Source: DATARH01 sp050246595
GTDB taxonomy: Bacteria; Pseudomonadota; Alphaproteobacteria; ATCC43930; CGMCC-115725
Assembly (NCBI GenBank): GCA_050246595.1
Contig: JBFWVT010000041.1
Span: 1 to 43,872, forward strand
DNA length: 43,872 nucleotides
Reading direction: 5' to 3'
Positions 24,478-32,821 of the stretch are shown piece by piece. Every line of letters begins with the position of its first letter. Within the stretch, counting starts at the first letter, position 1. Both the position numbers and the translations under genes were made by a program. The notes under the pieces were generated by a model that saw only the letters and a program-made list of their open reading frames with translations, did not search any database and was not told the DNA's origin.

Positions 24478-24885
24478 TCAGCCGGGCTGGCCTTCAAAGA
24501 CCTCGTCGCCCTGCGGAAGCGTCACCCAGGCTTGTTTGCGGCGCGTCCAGATATGCCGGGTCGGCCGCAGCCATGAATTGTCGTCCAAGGTTCCGCCACG
24601 GACCCGGACTTCGCCGCCCCTCGGCGTCCCGCAGACCCAGGAGCCGCATTCCGGGCAGACCAGCCGGACCGACACGCGCCCGCTATCGGCGGTGCGAGAT
24701 AACTGCCGCGGCTCGCTGCCCGCGAGGCGGAACCCGGTCTCGGGCACGACGATTCCGAGCGAGAACGCGCTGCTCGTCAGGCGTTGGCAGTCGAGACAAT
24801 GGCATGTGTACACCGAGCGCGGTTCCCCGGTGATCTCGTAGCGGAGTTTTCCGCACTGGCACCCGCCGGTCTGCGGCAGCTTCAT
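24478..24885 (-). CDS. GFA-family (CENP-V/glutathione-dependent formaldehyde-activating-like) protein
   Basis: 135 residues from ATG 24885. The zinc-binding Cys set of the family is complete: GGCQCGKLRYE, then YTCHCLDCQRLTSSAF and LVCPECGSWVCG. These ligate structural and putative catalytic zinc. Members bind glutathione adducts or act as small-molecule lyases; most, despite the name, have no proven formaldehyde activity. A short, 37-bp gap separates it from the molybdenum hydroxylase operon, whose stop is at 24923, so it may be co-transcribed with iorAB. Confidence 0.88.
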   Translation of the reverse strand: MKLPQTGGCQCGKLRYEITGEPRSVYTCHCLDCQRLTSSAFSLGIVVPETGFRLAGSEPRQLSRTADSGRVSVRLVCPECGSWVCGTPRGGEVRVRGGTLDDNSWLRPTRHIWTRRKQAWVTLPQGDEVFEGQPG

Positions 24886-24922
24886 GATCGCCCCCTTTCC
24901 TTCCGCTAATGCCCCGGCGTGA

Positions 24923-27118
24923 TCACGCCCTCAGCAGCGCCGCCATGACCCGCTCGCGGGTCATCGGCAGGTCGCGCAGCCGGGTGCCGAGGGCCTGCGC
25001 GACGGCGTTGCCGATCGCCGCGACGGTCGGGCCGCCGGTCGCCTCGCCAATGCCGAGCGGCGGGTTGTCGGACAGCGGATCGACCAGCTCGCAGAAAATC
25101 TCCGGCACCTCGCTGAACTTGATGACCGGGTAGCGCTCCCAGTCGAGCGAGGCGATGCCGTCGGTGTCGAGCCGCACGCCTTCCTTCAGCGCCCAGCTGA
25201 TCGCCTGGATGATGCCGCCTTCGAGCTGATTGATCGCGCCGTCCGGGTTGATGACCAGCCCGCCGTCGCAGGCGCACCACACGCGGGTCACCCGGATCGT
25301 CTCCGCGACCTCGACCTCGGTGACAACAGCGGCATAAGCGGCGAGATTTTTGTATTGCGCGAAACCGATGCCGCGACCCTTTGCGACGCTGGCGGCGGCA
25401 GTGGCGCCGCTCCCCCTCACCCTGTCCTCTCCCCCAATGGGGGAGAGGGTTCCCTGGGCGGGTGCGTCAGCATGCCAGCCGCTCATCTGCGCCACCCGCT
25501 CGATGACGGCGCGGGCGCGAGGGTCGGCGAGGATCGACAGCCGGTAGGCGACCGGGTCCTCGCCGGCTTCGGCGGCCAATTCATCGACAAAGGATTCGAT
25601 CGCGAACACATTCAACGTCGCGCCGAGACCGCGCAGCGAGGACGTGCGCACCGGCGTCTCCGGGATCAGGTGATGGCTGATCCGCTTCGCGGCGAAATCA
25701 TAGAGCGGCTCGCCGTTGCGCGTGCCGGCGCCGGGCTGGGCCGAGGATTCGGTGACCGGCGGTGGCCCCGGCGGGTCGGGCAGCGCTTCGGCCGCCAGAA
25801 GATTGCCGCCGCTGCCGGGCCGGTTGGTGTGCCGTCCGCTCCAGATCTCGGTTGTCCAGTCCGCCGGCCGGCCGTCCTCGCCGAGCACGGCGCGCACCGT
25901 TGTCACCATCGCCGTGCTGACCGGTTCGAACCCGAATTCTTCCTCGCGTCGCCAGCGCACCCGGACCGGCACACCCGGCCGGTTCACCGCGATCGCCGCC
26001 GCATCGGCCGCCGCGTCGTCGGCGCCGTTATGCCCGTAGCAGCCCGGCCCCTGCGCGTGATGCACGACGATCGCCGCCGGGTCGAGCTTCAAGGTCCGCG
26101 CCAGCGCCGCGCGCAACGGGTACACCCCCTGCGAATGCGTCCATACCTCCAGCCTGCCGTCGCGGTACACGGCCACCCCGCAGGACGGCGCGATCGAGGC
26201 GTGCGACAGGTTCATCCGGGTAAAACTCGCCTCGCGCCTGCTCGCGCCTGGGGCCGGATCGGCGGGCGGCGCACCGACCTCGCGATCGAGCGAAGGCTGC
26301 TGCAACAGCCAGCGCGCCTCCTCCTGAAACGGGCTGAGCGGCTCGACCCCGTCCCACGTTACATGCGCCGGCGCGACCGCCGCCACCGCCTCAACCACCG
26401 TCTCATCCTCCCCGACGATCGCGACAAAATTGCCGTCGCGCACGATTTCGATCTTCTGCCCCTTTGCAGCGCGGCGGATCGCGTTCTCGTCGAGGGAGGA
26501 AATCGTCGCGCCGGGGCGGGGCTGGCGCACAACGCGTGCATGCGCCATCCCGTCGAGCGCCATGTCATGGACAAAGACCGGCTCGCCGAAGATCTTTGCC
26601 GCCAGATCGACGCGCGCCGCGCTTTGCCCGACGATTGTGTAGTCCTCGGCCTTCTTGATGCGGGCATCTCCGGTCGCGGCCCGGCTCAAATCGATCGCGC
26701 CGGCCAGCCTCCAGTAATCCTGCCCGGTTTTCTCGCCGCGATCGAGGATCGCGCCGTCGCGCACCGAGAGACCGGCCCGGTCATACCCGAACGCGGCGGC
26801 GGCATGGTCGAGACACATCTCCCTGATCTCGGCGCAGACCAGCCGCAACGCGACCCCGCCAAACTGGATCGACTGGCTGCCGGCCGTATAGCCCTCGTTC
26901 GGGGTCAGCGCCGTGTCGCCGGTCCGCAGGATGATCCGCGCCGGATCGATGCCGAGTTCCTCGGCCGCGATCTGCCGCATCGCGGTCAAGACGCCCTGCC
27001 CGATCTCGACCCGCCCGGTCGCTATCAGCACCGTTCCCGCCTCCGGAAATCCGACCCATTGATCGAGCCTGGGGTTTTGCGCGAGCAGGGCCGGCAGCGC
27101 CCGAACTGCGTCGCTCAT
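24923..27118 (-). CDS. iorB: Isoquinoline 1-oxidoreductase-type molybdopterin subunit
   Basis: 731 residues from ATG 27118, overlapping the stop of the 2Fe-2S subunit by four bases (ATGA). The aldehyde-oxidase/xanthine-dehydrogenase large-subunit motifs are seen: VEIGQGVLTAMRQIAAEELG, NEGYTAGSQSIQFGG, RTSSLRGLGATLNVFAIESFVDELA, and GIGEATGGPTVAAIGNAV with the catalytic Glu near the end. Members hydroxylate N-heterocycles or aldehydes with water and pass electrons through the small subunit. About 18-20 residues at 553-571 (TLSPIGGEDRVRGSG) derive from a palindromic repeat that is absent from the family. The order of domains is otherwise normal. A cytochrome c subunit or accessory XdhC-like gene is not visible nearby. 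Confidence 0.9.
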   Translation of the reverse strand: MSDAVRALPALLAQNPRLDQWVGFPEAGTVLIATGRVEIGQGVLTAMRQIAAEELGIDPARIILRTGDTALTPNEGYTAGSQSIQFGGVALRLVCAEIREMCLDHAAAAFGYDRAGLSVRDGAILDRGEKTGQDYWRLAGAIDLSRAATGDARIKKAEDYTIVGQSAARVDLAAKIFGEPVFVHDMALDGMAHARVVRQPRPGATISSLDENAIRRAAKGQKIEIVRDGNFVAIVGEDETVVEAVAAVAPAHVTWDGVEPLSPFQEEARWLLQQPSLDREVGAPPADPAPGASRREASFTRMNLSHASIAPSCGVAVYRDGRLEVWTHSQGVYPLRAALARTLKLDPAAIVVHHAQGPGCYGHNGADDAAADAAAIAVNRPGVPVRVRWRREEEFGFEPVSTAMVTTVRAVLGEDGRPADWTTEIWSGRHTNRPGSGGNLLAAEALPDPPGPPPVTESSAQPGAGTRNGEPLYDFAAKRISHHLIPETPVRTSSLRGLGATLNVFAIESFVDELAAEAGEDPVAYRLSILADPRARAVIERVAQMSGWHADAPAQGTLSPIGGEDRVRGSGATAAASVAKGRGIGFAQYKNLAAYAAVVTEVEVAETIRVTRVWCACDGGLVINPDGAINQLEGGIIQAISWALKEGVRLDTDGIASLDWERYPVIKFSEVPEIFCELVDPLSDNPPLGIGEATGGPTVAAIGNAVAQALGTRLRDLPMTRERVMAALLRA
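25410..25449. repeat. CCCTC hairpin repeat inserted in frame in iorB (copy 4)
   Basis: Arms CCTCTCCCCCA (25426-25436) and TGGGGGAGAGG (25438-25448), single-base loop, with the tail CCCCCTCACCCTGT on the left. This matches the intergenic copies at 4124, 4760 and 21322. Here it is translated within the large subunit and the frame is kept. Confidence 0.7.
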
Positions 27119-27591
27119 TGGCCCGCCTCCGCCCGCATCCGCGCCGCGGCCCGCTCGACGGCGCGCAGAATGCGCGCATGGCTGCCGCAGCGGCAGATAT
27201 TATCGTCGAGCGCCAGTGCGATCTCCTGCCGGCTTGGCGCCGGGTTCGCATCGAGCAATGCCTTCGCGGTGACGATGATCCCCGGCAGGCAATAGCCGCA
27301 TTGCCCGGCCTGCTCATCGAGAAACGCCTGTTGCAGCGGGTGCGGGTTGTCGCGCGTGCCGATCCCCTCGATCGTGACTACCCGCTTGCCGGCCATGATC
27401 GCGACCGCCCTGCCGCAGGATTTCTCCGGCCTGCCGTCCACCAGCACCATGCAGCAGCCGCATTGTTCGAGACCGCAGCCGAATTTGGCGCCGACCAGCC
27501 CGAGATGGTTGCGCAGCACGTCGAGCAGCGGCGTGTCCGGGTCGGCGGCGACCGCGACCTCGCGTTCGTTTACGGTCAGGGAAATAGGCAT
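27115..27591 (-). CDS. iorA: Isoquinoline 1-oxidoreductase-type 2Fe-2S subunit
   Basis: 158 residues from ATG 27591 with GGGAG upstream. The N-terminal plant-type cluster uses Cys39, Cys44, Cys47 and Cys59 (CGLEQCGCCMVLVDG... SCG). The C-terminal cluster uses GQCGYCLPG and NICRCGSHARI. It takes electrons from the molybdenum centre of the following subunit. The gene is divergent from the DAO-family oxidase, with only 59 bp between starts, so the two promoters overlap. Confidence 0.92.
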   Translation of the reverse strand: MPISLTVNEREVAVAADPDTPLLDVLRNHLGLVGAKFGCGLEQCGCCMVLVDGRPEKSCGRAVAIMAGKRVVTIEGIGTRDNPHPLQQAFLDEQAGQCGYCLPGIIVTAKALLDANPAPSRQEIALALDDNICRCGSHARILRAVERAAARMRAEAGQ

Positions 27592-27650
27592 TTTCGCTCC
27601 CGGCGGTGGTGCGCAACCCTATATCAGAGGGGGGCAGGGAGAAACGGCTG

Positions 27651-28757
27651 ATGCAGGTCATAGTCTGCGGCGGCGGCGTCATCGGCGCGTCGATTGCGTA
27701 TTTCCTGAGCCGGCGCGGCATCCGGGCGACCGTCATCGAGCGCACCGGCATCGCCTGCGCTGCGTCGGGCAAGTCCGGCGGGTTTCTCGCGCGCGACTGG
27801 TGCGACGGCACCCCGTTGCAAGACCTCGCGCGCCACAGTTTCGACCTGCACGCCGAACTCGCCGAGCGTCTCGGCAACGATTGGGGATATCGCCGTCTCG
27901 TAACCTATGGCGGTTTTGCTCCGATGCGGCATCGCGGGCCGCACGCGCTGGACTGGCTGTCAACGCGGGTCGTGGTCGGCAGCCGGCTCGGCTCTCCCGA
28001 GACCACCGCGCAAGTCCACCCGGCAAGGTTCACCGCGGCGATGATGCGCGCCGCCGAGATCGACGGGGCGGAGCTGCGCATCGGCCGCGTCACCGGTCTC
28101 GACCCCGTCGCCGGCATGGTCACCGGGGTCGCGGTTGACGGCGAGACGATCGCCCTCGGCGCCGATGACGCGGTCGTCATCGCAATGGGCCCATGGTCGA
28201 TCCTCGCGGCGAACTGGCTCAGCCTGCCGGCGGTGTTCGGTCTCAAGGGGCACAGCATCGTCTTCGACACCGGCGCCGCGATCCCGGCCGAGGCCGCCTT
28301 TCTCGAATACCGCGAAGCCTCCGGCGCGGTGCAGGGGCCGGAGCTGTTCCCGCGCCCGGACGGCACCACCTATGTCTGCGCGATTTCGAGCGAGAGCGCC
28401 TTGCCGTTCGACCCGGCCGATGTCGCCCCTGACCCCGGCGCGATCGAACGGCTGCACGCTATGTGCGCCGATATCTCCCCGGTTCTGGCTGCGGCAAAAA
28501 TCCTCGCCGCGCAGGCGTGCTTTCGGCCGATCGTGCGCGACGGGCTGCCGTTGATCGGCCGCGTGCCGGGTATCGCAAATGCCTATGTCGCGACCGGGCA
28601 CAGCGTCTGGGGCATCCTGAACGCGCCGGCGACCGGCGAAGCTGTTGCCGAGCTGATCGCCGAGGGACGCTCCCGCTCGGTCGATCTCTCGCCATTCGAT
28701 CCCGCCCGCCTGCCGCCGCTCGATCCGAGCAGTCTGCGCCAGGCCGGCATCGCGTAA
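27651..28757 (+). CDS. FAD-dependent oxidoreductase (DAO family)
   Basis: 368 residues from ATG 27651, AGGGAG ten bases upstream. It starts with the Rossmann dinucleotide motif VIVCGGGVIGASIAYFLSRRG, then the acidic strand end VIERTG and CAASGKSGGFLARDW. The C-terminal FAD-contact region is ACFRPIVRDGLPLIGRVPGIANAYVATGHSVWGILNAPATG. This is the glycine/sarcosine/D-amino-acid oxidase fold, which oxidises secondary or D-amines to imines. The substrate is unknown. The gene ends 12 bp before the convergent acyl-CoA dehydrogenase. Confidence 0.9.
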   Translation: MQVIVCGGGVIGASIAYFLSRRGIRATVIERTGIACAASGKSGGFLARDWCDGTPLQDLARHSFDLHAELAERLGNDWGYRRLVTYGGFAPMRHRGPHALDWLSTRVVVGSRLGSPETTAQVHPARFTAAMMRAAEIDGAELRIGRVTGLDPVAGMVTGVAVDGETIALGADDAVVIAMGPWSILAANWLSLPAVFGLKGHSIVFDTGAAIPAEAAFLEYREASGAVQGPELFPRPDGTTYVCAISSESALPFDPADVAPDPGAIERLHAMCADISPVLAAAKILAAQACFRPIVRDGLPLIGRVPGIANAYVATGHSVWGILNAPATGEAVAELIAEGRSRSVDLSPFDPARLPPLDPSSLRQAGIA

Positions 28758-28769
28758 TCGGCGATCCGC

Positions 28770-29987
28770 TCACCCCGGCTGCATCGGCGGCAGTACTTCC
28801 TCGGGGTCGAGACCGAGTTCGTGAATCCCCATGCTGTACAGGCAGAAATCGGCCGGCGGTGGCTGGATCGGCGCCAGCGCGCCGTCGCGAAACAGCTGCT
28901 CCAGCCGCGACCCCTTGAAGATCCCGTGCGCGCCGCCGATTGTCAGCGCCGCCCGCGTGATCCGGCTTGTCGCCTCGCCGACCATGTATTTGGCGCGATA
29001 CAGCGCGGCGGTCGTCTCCGGGGTCGGCCCCTGCGTATCGCTGAGCCACGCCGCGTGATAGGTCGCCAAGCGCGCCGCTTCCAAATCGGCGCTCATCTCG
29101 GCCACCCGCCGACGCACATCCGGATGATAGGCGAGCGGCTGCGCGTAACCCTCAGCCCGGCGCGTTTTGACGACCCGCCGCACCTCGTCATACGCCGCCG
29201 CCGCCACCCCAAGATACACGGAGGTATAGGACCCCCAGAACCAGTTGAAGTTCTCCAGGCGGAACGGCCTGATGTCGTCGGAGCGGAACACGACTCCTTC
29301 GTCCGGCACATGGCAGTTTTCTAGCACGAGCGAGTCGCTGCGCGTCGCGCGCATGCCGAGCACGTCCCAGTTCGCGATGACCCGCCGCCCCGGAGCATCG
29401 GGCGGGATCAGCAGCAGCACGCCGGCGGACGGGCCGGTGGCGTCGTCCGGATAGGCCAGCACCATCACGTAATCGGCCGCCTCCAGCATCGATGCGAACA
29501 TTTTGCGCCCGGTGACGCTCCAGCCCCCGGCAACGCGCCGCGCCCGCGCGCTCAGCGGCCGCTCGCCGATCAACGAGGTGTGACCCGGCTCGGAAAAATT
29601 GCCGCCGATCAGCTTCCGTTGCCGCACGACCAGATCGGCCATGCGCGCCTTGACCTCCTCCCCGATCTCGGCGCTTTCGAGGATCGGCATCACGACCGAG
29701 GCGTGCATGTTGAAGGCGAGGGCGGTCGACGGGCAGCCCTGCGCCAGCGCCTCGAACGCGATCGTGTGCCCGAGCAGCCCGACCCCACCGCCGCCCCATT
29801 TCTTCGGGACATTCAGCCCGAGAAACCCCTTGTCGCGCAAAATGCGGTAGTTCTCGACCGGATGGCTCGCATCGCGGTCATGCGCGGCGGCGCGAGTGGC
29901 AAAATCCTCCGCCAGGTCGCGGCAGCGGCGCTGCAACTCCCGATGTTCTTCCGAAAGCGCGAAATCCACGGGTCCGTTCCGCCACAT
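28770..29987 (-). CDS. Acyl-CoA dehydrogenase family protein
   Basis: 405 residues from ATG 29987. Features: the N-terminal helices (DFALSEEHRELQRRCRDLAEDFA), GLNVPKKWGGGGVGLLGHTIAFEALAQG, GNFSEPGHTSL and GGWSVTGRKMFASML for FAD contact, and a four-helix C-domain with ITRAALTIGGAHGIFKGSRLEQLFRDG. This is the general acyl-CoA dehydrogenase or related desaturase/oxidase fold; the catalytic Glu cannot be placed with certainty, so a flavin-dependent oxygenase role is also possible. It is transcribed after the MFS gene at 30049 (62-bp gap), probably as an operon. Confidence 0.87.
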   Translation of the reverse strand: MWRNGPVDFALSEEHRELQRRCRDLAEDFATRAAAHDRDASHPVENYRILRDKGFLGLNVPKKWGGGGVGLLGHTIAFEALAQGCPSTALAFNMHASVVMPILESAEIGEEVKARMADLVVRQRKLIGGNFSEPGHTSLIGERPLSARARRVAGGWSVTGRKMFASMLEAADYVMVLAYPDDATGPSAGVLLLIPPDAPGRRVIANWDVLGMRATRSDSLVLENCHVPDEGVVFRSDDIRPFRLENFNWFWGSYTSVYLGVAAAAYDEVRRVVKTRRAEGYAQPLAYHPDVRRRVAEMSADLEAARLATYHAAWLSDTQGPTPETTAALYRAKYMVGEATSRITRAALTIGGAHGIFKGSRLEQLFRDGALAPIQPPPADFCLYSMGIHELGLDPEEVLPPMQPG

Positions 29988-30048
29988 GCCGCCAAAAGAC
30001 GAGATTGCGTCGTCTCCCGCCGGCTCGCAACTAGCCCGTGGGATTGTA

Positions 30049-31275
30049 TTATGTCGGGGCCAGCGCCGGCACCGGCTTCGGATCGCGGCGGCGCTCCGGT
30101 CCGCCGGCCAGGATCTGCACGACCCCGGCCGTAAAACCGATCAGCACGCCGATCTTCCAGGCGTAATCATACGACCCCGTCATGTCGAGGATCAGCCCGC
30201 CGCCATAGGCGCCGAGCGAGGAGCCGGCCTGGTGCATCACAAAGGCAATGCCGAGCAGGGTCGCCATGTAGCGCGTGCCGAACATCTCGGCCACCAGCCC
30301 GCTGACCAGCGGCGCGACGCTGAGCCACAGCATCCCCATCGCCGCCGCGAAGATCAGCGTCGTGGCCGGGGTCGGCGGCAGGATGAAATAGGCGGTGAAC
30401 ACAAAGGCGCGCAGGATGTAGAGCAGCCCCAACAGGATGTGCTTCGGATAGCGCGCCCCGAGCCATCCCGAGGTCATCGAGCCGATGCAGTTGACCCCGC
30501 CGATGACCGCGATCGCCTGCGCGCTCAGCATCGGGTCCTGGCCGCACAGCGCCAGATAGGCCGGCAGGTGCGTTGAAAGAAAGATCAGGTTCAGACCGCA
30601 GACAAAATAGGCGCCCGACATGACCAGAAACCGGCGGTGCCGCATCGCCTGGCCGATCGTCTCGCGCATCGACACCTTGTTGCCGCCCGCCACCGGCACC
30701 CGGTCCACCCCGCCGGCCAGAAACCCGGCCGGGATCATCATCGCGGCCAGCATGACAAAAAACAGCGCGCCGATCTGCCAGGCATGATCGGCAAGCAGGC
30801 TCTGCGTTGTCAGCGGGATCATCAGCGTGCCGAGCGAGCCGCCGGCCGAAACCAGCCCCAGCATCATGCTGCGGCGCTTCTCGGACACCGCGCGGGCCAC
30901 CGTCGTCATCGCCAGCGAGGACGCGGTGCAGGACAGCGCGATGCCGATCAGCGCGCCGGAGACCAGCAATTGCGACGCGCCCGACGCGGTCGCCATGACC
31001 GCCATCCCGATGACATAGATGACGGCCCCGGCGAGCATCGTCACCCGCAGACCAAACCGGTCGGCGATGGCTCCGACCGGCGCCTGCGACAGACCCCAGA
31101 CGATGTTCTGCACCGCGATCGCCAGCGTGAACTCGGCCGTCGCGATACCGAGATCGCGCGTGACCGGCGGCAGAAACAGCCCGAGGCTCTGCCGCAGCCC
31201 CATGCCGAGGCTGAGCAGCAGCGCGGCTCCGATCAGAATAAAACTGGTCTGGCGCGTCGAAAGAGGGGATGGCAT
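30049..31275 (-). CDS. MFS transporter
   Basis: 408 residues from ATG 31275 with AGGGA upstream; in-frame codons before it are repeat-poor filler. Twelve membrane helices are predictable (FILIGAALLLSLGMG; ADRFGLRVTMLAGAVIYVIGM with motif A; FLVMSGAYFVCGLNLIFLSTHL starting the second half; ILDMTGSYDYAWKIG near the end). The type is that of the OFA/monocarboxylate group. It probably takes up the substrate of the acyl-CoA dehydrogenase downstream; that is inference from the operon. Confidence 0.9.
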   Translation of the reverse strand: MPSPLSTRQTSFILIGAALLLSLGMGLRQSLGLFLPPVTRDLGIATAEFTLAIAVQNIVWGLSQAPVGAIADRFGLRVTMLAGAVIYVIGMAVMATASGASQLLVSGALIGIALSCTASSLAMTTVARAVSEKRRSMMLGLVSAGGSLGTLMIPLTTQSLLADHAWQIGALFFVMLAAMMIPAGFLAGGVDRVPVAGGNKVSMRETIGQAMRHRRFLVMSGAYFVCGLNLIFLSTHLPAYLALCGQDPMLSAQAIAVIGGVNCIGSMTSGWLGARYPKHILLGLLYILRAFVFTAYFILPPTPATTLIFAAAMGMLWLSVAPLVSGLVAEMFGTRYMATLLGIAFVMHQAGSSLGAYGGGLILDMTGSYDYAWKIGVLIGFTAGVVQILAGGPERRRDPKPVPALAPT

Positions 31276-31401
31276 TTCCCTGGGCCGGCATCCGATGGCA
31301 AGTTGATCTCCCAATCTGCCCGATCGGGACCGCCGACCGATACGCCTATCGGCGCAGCCTATGCCTGCGTAATCGGCATGGGATACCGCCCTTGCGGAGG
31401 C

Positions 31402-31427
31402 GGCCCGGAACGCCGGGCCGTCTTTTA
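31402..31427 (+). terminator. Orphan plus-strand terminator-like hairpin
   Basis: GGCCCGG (31402-31408), AACG loop, CCGGGCC (31413-31419), then GTCTTTTA. It has the shape of a plus-strand intrinsic terminator, yet no plus-strand gene precedes it: both flanking genes lie on the minus strand. Two smaller stems (CCGATA/TATCGG near 31340 and CCGCC/GGCGG near 31387-31405) stand upstream, so a small RNA could end here. The rest of the 263-bp gap shows no coding signal. Confidence 0.4.
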
Positions 31428-31538
31428 TGGGTCGCGGCTACCGCAATCCGCGAAGCCGCCCGCTCCCGTCCGCCATCCGCGCCGGCACCGCCCTGGCCGG
31501 CGGACCATCGGAAAACGATGTCGGACGGCGGGTCGCGA

Positions 31539-32363
31539 TCAGCCGGCCCGTACCCGCCTGCGGTGTCGTACCAACCCAAACAGACCGAGAGCGGCCACCA
31601 ATATCCCGGCGGAGGCCGGTTCCGGCACAAGCACGCCGATCGGGGGCTGCGTGCCGACCAGACCGCTGGTCAACGGGTCCTGACCTGGGGTGAGGGTCAC
31701 GTCGGTCAGAAAAAGCTTCGGATTGCCGAGGATTCTCCCATACAGGTCGAAGGTTACTCCGGTGCCGCCCTGGGCGATCTCAAAGGCTTGCAGCGAGCTG
31801 TCGCAGACGGTGCTGAAGTGCCCGCAGATATTGACGTAGTCCGCGTCCCCCGCGAGGCTGGAAGTGACGTTGTTTGTTGTCGTGATGACGATCTGATCCG
31901 ATCCGAGAAACGTCGATGGGCTGACGACATTGTTGTAGAAGCTGATCGTCACGGCGAAAATCAGGGATTCGAGGGCGCTTGTCCCGTTGAAAAACGCCAT
32001 CCGCCCGGCCAGGAAAGGCTCGTCGAAATCGGCCGGGATCTGGGCGCCAAAGAAAAGCAGCGCGCTGAAGCTCGGATTGGCGCCCCAGATCAGCTGGCTG
32101 GCGGTGCCCTGGAGCGGCGGCGTCCCGAACAGGTCGGTCATAGTGCTGTTGCCGATCGAGTAAAACGCCGTGCTGGAGTTGTCGAAGAACGTCTTTTCAC
32201 CAAGCGCGGGCGAATTCTGGACGAAGCCTTGTGTTATGACCGAGCCTGGTTCGAATATGCCGATTATGACATCGCCGGGAGCGACCGCGGTGTGGCCGTT
32301 ACTCGCCGCAAGGCAGACTGCGCCGGCAAGCATAAGCGCATGGAGCCATCTTTTCATCGTCAT
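31539..32363 (-). CDS. PEP-CTERM sorted exported protein
   Basis: 274 residues from ATG 32363 (a second ATG two codons later); the GGGGTGA site upstream is adequate. It starts with a signal peptide (MKRWLHALMLAGAVCLAASNGHTA) and ends with VPEPASAGILVAALGLFGLV and the basic RHRRRVRAG, a PEP-CTERM sorting tail. The mature body is strand-rich, with Ser/Thr/Asn-rich stretches, two Cys in ADYVNICGHFSTVCDSS that may form a disulfide, and no known domain. Exosortase processing at the cell surface is expected. It is unrelated in body sequence to the other PEP-CTERM protein at 22867. Confidence 0.82.
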   Translation of the reverse strand: MTMKRWLHALMLAGAVCLAASNGHTAVAPGDVIIGIFEPGSVITQGFVQNSPALGEKTFFDNSSTAFYSIGNSTMTDLFGTPPLQGTASQLIWGANPSFSALLFFGAQIPADFDEPFLAGRMAFFNGTSALESLIFAVTISFYNNVVSPSTFLGSDQIVITTTNNVTSSLAGDADYVNICGHFSTVCDSSLQAFEIAQGGTGVTFDLYGRILGNPKLFLTDVTLTPGQDPLTSGLVGTQPPIGVLVPEPASAGILVAALGLFGLVRHRRRVRAG

Positions 32364-32790
32364 TCACCCCGCTTTCCAGTGAATGCCGGTACTACAAGCA
32401 AAATCTATGCCGTCCTCGGTTTCTCTGCCTTTTCCTCAACTATGGGGCCTGAGAGCGGCTGATTGTAAAGATTTCCGACAGGTCTGCCGAGCTTGCGCCT
32501 GGATCGCCAATCATGAGCGTCGGACTTTTTTCGGAATCACCAAAAATATCGCCAACTCTGTAAGAAGCACCGACGATCGGTAACTTTCGCAAGTAGATCG
32601 CGGGTACCGACCATTGCAGACCCGCCTCTATCTCCTCGGGGGGGGGGGGTCGTAAACTTCTTAATACTACAAACGGCATCACACGGCCGGGGTTGACCCG
32701 CCCGTCGACACTGTCGATTCAGGTCTCCGCACGGCCCGACCCGCGAAACCGGGGCCTGTTTCCGGACCGCGCAACACCCGCAACTCCGGG
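32364..32790. other. Non-coding gap with G12 tract
   Basis: This gap of about 430 bp between the PEP-CTERM gene and the Pro-rich gene is AT-richer than its surroundings. It holds an uninterrupted run of 12 Gs at 32638-32649. An 80-codon minus-strand frame (32440-32682) crosses the tract and has no recognisable family or ribosome site. I see no RNA gene. Confidence 0.5.
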
Positions 32791-32816
32791 GAAAAGCCCG
32801 GTCGTGGAACCGGGCT
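32791..32816 (-). terminator. Intrinsic terminator of the Pro-rich gene
   Basis: AGCCCGGT (32795-32802), loop cgtgga, ACCGGGCT (32809-32816), read on the minus strand and followed by TTTTC. It starts six bases after the stop of the minus-strand gene at 32822. Confidence 0.6.
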
Positions 32817-32821
32817 GCGCC

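Noticed and set aside
25355..27295. 646-codon plus-strand frame opposite iorB
   Set aside because: Shadow of the molybdenum hydroxylase; the minus strand has clear cofactor motifs.
32440..32682. 80-codon minus-strand ORF across the G12 tract
   Set aside because: No ribosome site, no recognised domain, and a homopolymer inside; kept only as part of the gap description.
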